A program made the position numbers and the translations under genes. This document shows, in pieces, positions 61,303-64,000 of a DNA stretch of 64,000 bases. Within the stretch, counting starts at the first letter, position 1, and each line of letters starts with the position of its first letter. The notes below the pieces were generated by a model, which ran no database searches, was not told the DNA's origin, and was given only the letters and a program-made list of their open reading frames with translations. Origin of the DNA: Pagrus major (taxonomy: Eukaryota > Chordata > Actinopteri > Spariformes > Sparidae); the NCBI RefSeq assembly GCF_040436345.1, contig NC_133221.1:2946618-3010617 (forward strand), written 5' to 3'.

Positions 61303-63662
61303 ATGGCATCAGCTCTTCCTCTCATTGTGCTCCTCTGTTTGACCGTTGGACTGTTGAACGTAAGTGATGATGCATCTTGCAAGAGTTTTTAAATCATTTG
61401 TTTTATTCATAAGACCTACATTAAACCCTTTCTACTTCTCTGACATTATTATTTCATCCTCAGCCGTATGAAATTCTCACTTTATGTCCCTTCTTCACAA
61501 TAATAATCAGTCTTCTTCGTCTACCTCTACTTATTAATTTAACTACAACAACTACCTTCCAAGCTGATTTAATGAATGTCTTGTTCATGTTCACAGGTGT
61601 CCACTGCTAAAGGTAGGTAGCTGCAACCTTCAACTGTGTCCAGTGGCAGAAGTTCATCCAGAACACATTACATCATCTGGTTTGCCCGAGTCATTGCACA
61701 GAGCAGTTCACCAACACACCACCAACTTCTCTGATCAATGCACAAAATGCTGTTGTCACTCTGTGATGGAGCGATAAAATTACTCAATGTCATCAGACTG
61801 TTTATATGAACCTCTGACACAAATTATTTCACGTCAGCCCAAGTGATTACAGCAGCTTTCAAGTTATTCTGATGTTGTGGGAGGGTGTTAAAGTTTATTT
61901 CTTTTAAATGGGAGACACTACAGGAGAAGCCATCATATATTCATACATTAATCCATAACATGTCTTCTTTCAGACTCAAGAAAACAACTAAAATACACAT
62001 TTATGTGTCTATTTTAGTGCAGATTTCTGTTCTACACATTTAAATGCAAATTATCACGTTTAATAGATAGTTCCTCATTGGCTATATAATTTCAGAAAAC
62101 TTGTAATACAAAAAAATAAGTTTTATGGTGATATTTATTAGTTTAAATAATTCCACCCATTTACCCAAAGTGTCATTATTTATGTCTGAAGTTGTACAAT
62201 AGTTTTATTATTTGAATATTTAAGTCTACAATTTCTGAAAATTCTGAAATAATTGACTTAAAGGTGCAATATGTAAGAATTGTTCACCTGTTTAATTTAT
62301 ACTCAAAACAAATACAGGCAGCATATAACCAGAGTTACTGCTAACTGCTGCTAACTGTATTCTGTTACATGCATGATTGTAGCTACTGTTACCGTGTTAG
62401 CTAAGTTAGCTGTGAAGCTAGCCAGACAACCGGGGGAATGTTGGTGTTTACACTGCTTGCACAGGAGCTCCAGATTGCTGGGAGAAAGAGGTTTTCAGGC
62501 CCAGTGCTAGCTGCTTTGCATGCTAACTTCTGTAGATCTGTCTAACAGAATACGTAGACATAGTTGACATATCGTCAACATTATTTCACTTTCTCTTAAT
62601 AACTTTAGTTAATATTTGAATGGTTTAAAACAAAAATTCTGACATATTTCAATGTTAATGTTAGTAATCAACTGTGGAAGTTTCATGGTGATGTCTATCA
62701 GTTAAATCATTCACGTATTCACCTCTCGTGTCTTGCCAACCCCAGTGAATATGATGTAACACTTCTGACTCAGATTAGAGCCTCATCCTGTTATATTAGT
62801 CTGTCTAACATGAAAACTGTGTTGCAGCCTGTCCTCCTGGTTGGAGTCTGTGTGGCTCGCGCTGTTTCATCGTTCAAGCCAGAAGACTGTCGATGGCTAA
62901 TGCAGAGGTGCGTAGTTAATCGCTCTTTATTGGCCTTCAGGTAGTCGATGATCATGTTTTAGTTTGTATTTCTCTCCTCTATTATTATATTATTCTTCTC
63001 TGCGTACATGCTCTCACATGTTCCATATTGATTTTGTATCTCTGTTTTCTTCCACCGTCTCCTCCATCAGCGCAACTGCATTCGTCTTGGTGGGAACCTG
63101 GCCTCAATCCACAGCTTCAGTGATGACTCCTTCATTAGGGGACTGATTAGAAGAGCCTGTGGCTCTGATGTGCGTACCTGGATTGGGCTGTTTGATGCAA
63201 TTCAGGTGAGTCCTTTTTACACTTGTAGACTACAGACAAATCTGTAACCTGCAATCAATGCAGCTGTTCAGCAATCAGCTTTCTCTTCCAGGAGGGAATG
63301 TGGCTGTGGACTGATGGGTCGAGGGTCGTCTTCACTCGCTGGGCTCGCAGGGAGCCCAACAACTCCGGTGGAAAAGAACACTGTGTCGAGATCAACTTCA
63401 GAGGTACGAATATTATTTCCAAACTTCCTAATGGTATTTTTTATTGAGAAGAAACATGGATAAAAATTGTGTTCATGTTTTTCTTTATTTGTCTGCAGAA
63501 CAAGCATTATATTTAAATGCACTCTGATCAGTTCGACAAGTTATTAACTGAAAAGACGTTTGTGCTCTTGTACTCAGCGACTCTTTTCCTTTTACAGGGG
63601 GCAATTGGAACGATAGACCATGTAAGGATGTGTTGCCTTCTGTTTGTGTGAGGAGACACTGA
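61303..63662 (+). CDS. secreted C-type lectin, copy 3 (EPN, extra cysteine)
   Basis: Coding exons: 61303-61359, 61597-61612, 62828-62907, 63071-63205, 63292-63403 and 63598-63662 (TGA). 154 residues, same phases as the other two. Identical signal-peptide exon. The sugar site is RREPNNSGGKEHC with WND, so mannose-type EPN is predicted. Distinctive changes: CPPGWSLCGSRC has an added Cys in the N-terminal hairpin; exon 5 reads RNCIRLGG and SFSDDSFIRGL instead of NDGEHSTISGM; the C-terminus is VRRH instead of VGRQ. The second half of exon 5 (IRRACGSDVRTWIGLFDAIQ) equals copy 2. With the RACG cysteine there are now eight Cys in the mature domain, so an additional internal or inter-chain disulfide is possible. 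Intact and presumably secreted. Confidence 0.93.
62258..62658 (+). mobile_element. complete MITE in lectin intron before exon 4, copy 3
   Basis: Left end TTAAAGGTGCAATATGTAAG and right end AAAAATTCTGACATATTTCA-ATGTTAA, whose reverse complement resembles the left end. About 400 bp. Copies 1 and 2 have lost its right third. Confidence 0.55.
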
Positions 63663-63983
63663 TGCCTCCATCCTCCATCTGCCCTCATGTGTACCGAGAT
63701 GATGCCACTTCCACCACGACGACGTTACTTTGTCTTTGATGTTACACTTAAATAGTAGCAAACTTTCTCTGATGATTCACTTTTCATTTAATGTTTCAAA
63801 TCAAAATACCACCAGATCAGTAAATGGCAGCATAGGAAATTGCCTCACTAAACTATGATTTAAAAACTTGCTCTCAAGTGAGCGGGACAAAATGATTTTT
63901 CTTGTGATTTTTCTCATTTACTGTCATATATTCACTATCTTTAATCTCAATCGTAATCAATACAAAAAACAAAAATACACTGA

Positions 63984-63989
63984 AATAAA
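63984..63989 (+). terminator. candidate poly(A) signal, lectin copy 3
   Basis: AATAAA at the position homologous to those of copies 1 and 2, 11 bp before the window end. Confidence 0.5.
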
Positions 63990-64000
63990 AATAATCTTTA

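Larger units (their letters stand above)
59839..64000 (+). repeat. segmental duplication, unit 3 (cut by window end)
   Basis: Homology restarts at TGATCACAT (59,839) and runs to the end of the window. Relative to unit 2 it lacks about 195 bp upstream of the promoter (junction near 60,045) and has 258 bp more in the intron before exon 4. Whether a third SUEL exon follows is outside the window. Confidence 0.93.

Overview
This is vertebrate nuclear DNA, almost certainly from a teleost and probably a spiny-rayed (percomorph) fish. Coding exons are short and far apart with GT/AG introns. Interspersed repeats of kinds I recognise from fish are dense: a tRNA-derived SINE, LINE 3' tails ending in GATA or ATAG repeats, Tc1, hAT and MITE copies, and an R2-like retroelement. 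The recognisable genes are a ppdpf orthologue and fish-type C-type and rhamnose-binding lectins. The species call is inference from repeats and gene families, not from a database match.

Layout. 0-14.7 kb is intergenic, with a 19-copy 18-bp minisatellite, a SINE, a 0.8-kb pyrimidine tract and a long CA repeat. 14.7-20.6 kb (+) holds a three-coding-exon gene for a 91-residue protein that I do not recognise, with a Tc1 remnant in its first intron. 24.6-31.3 kb (-) is ppdpf (pancreatic progenitor cell differentiation and proliferation factor, exdpf in zebrafish), complete with TATA box, non-coding first exon and poly(A) signal. 31.3-35.5 kb is repeat-rich. At 35.57-35.71 kb lies a GC-box/CCAAT/E2F promoter with a good splice donor but no following exon that I can find.

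From 37.1 kb to the end is a head-to-tail segmental duplication: two full units (10.9 and 11.8 kb) and the first 4.2 kb of a third. Each unit starts with an intact seven-exon gene for a secreted single-domain C-type lectin (154 residues) with its own TATA box. The two full units also carry one open exon of a second lectin family (SUEL/rhamnose-binding), a hAT element with an R2-like retroelement fragment nested in it, and a gypsy-type solo LTR. The three C-type lectins share an identical signal-peptide exon but differ sharply in the sugar-binding exons. Copy 1 has the galactose-type QPD motif; copies 2 and 3 have the mannose-type EPN motif. Nearly every exonic difference changes an amino acid, while the adjacent intron differs little.

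The most interesting part is this array. It looks like a young, actively diversifying innate-immune lectin locus that also amplifies an orphan exon of a second lectin fold, and its exon phases would allow in-frame joining of the two. Nested transposons and small deletions give an internal record of how the units arose.
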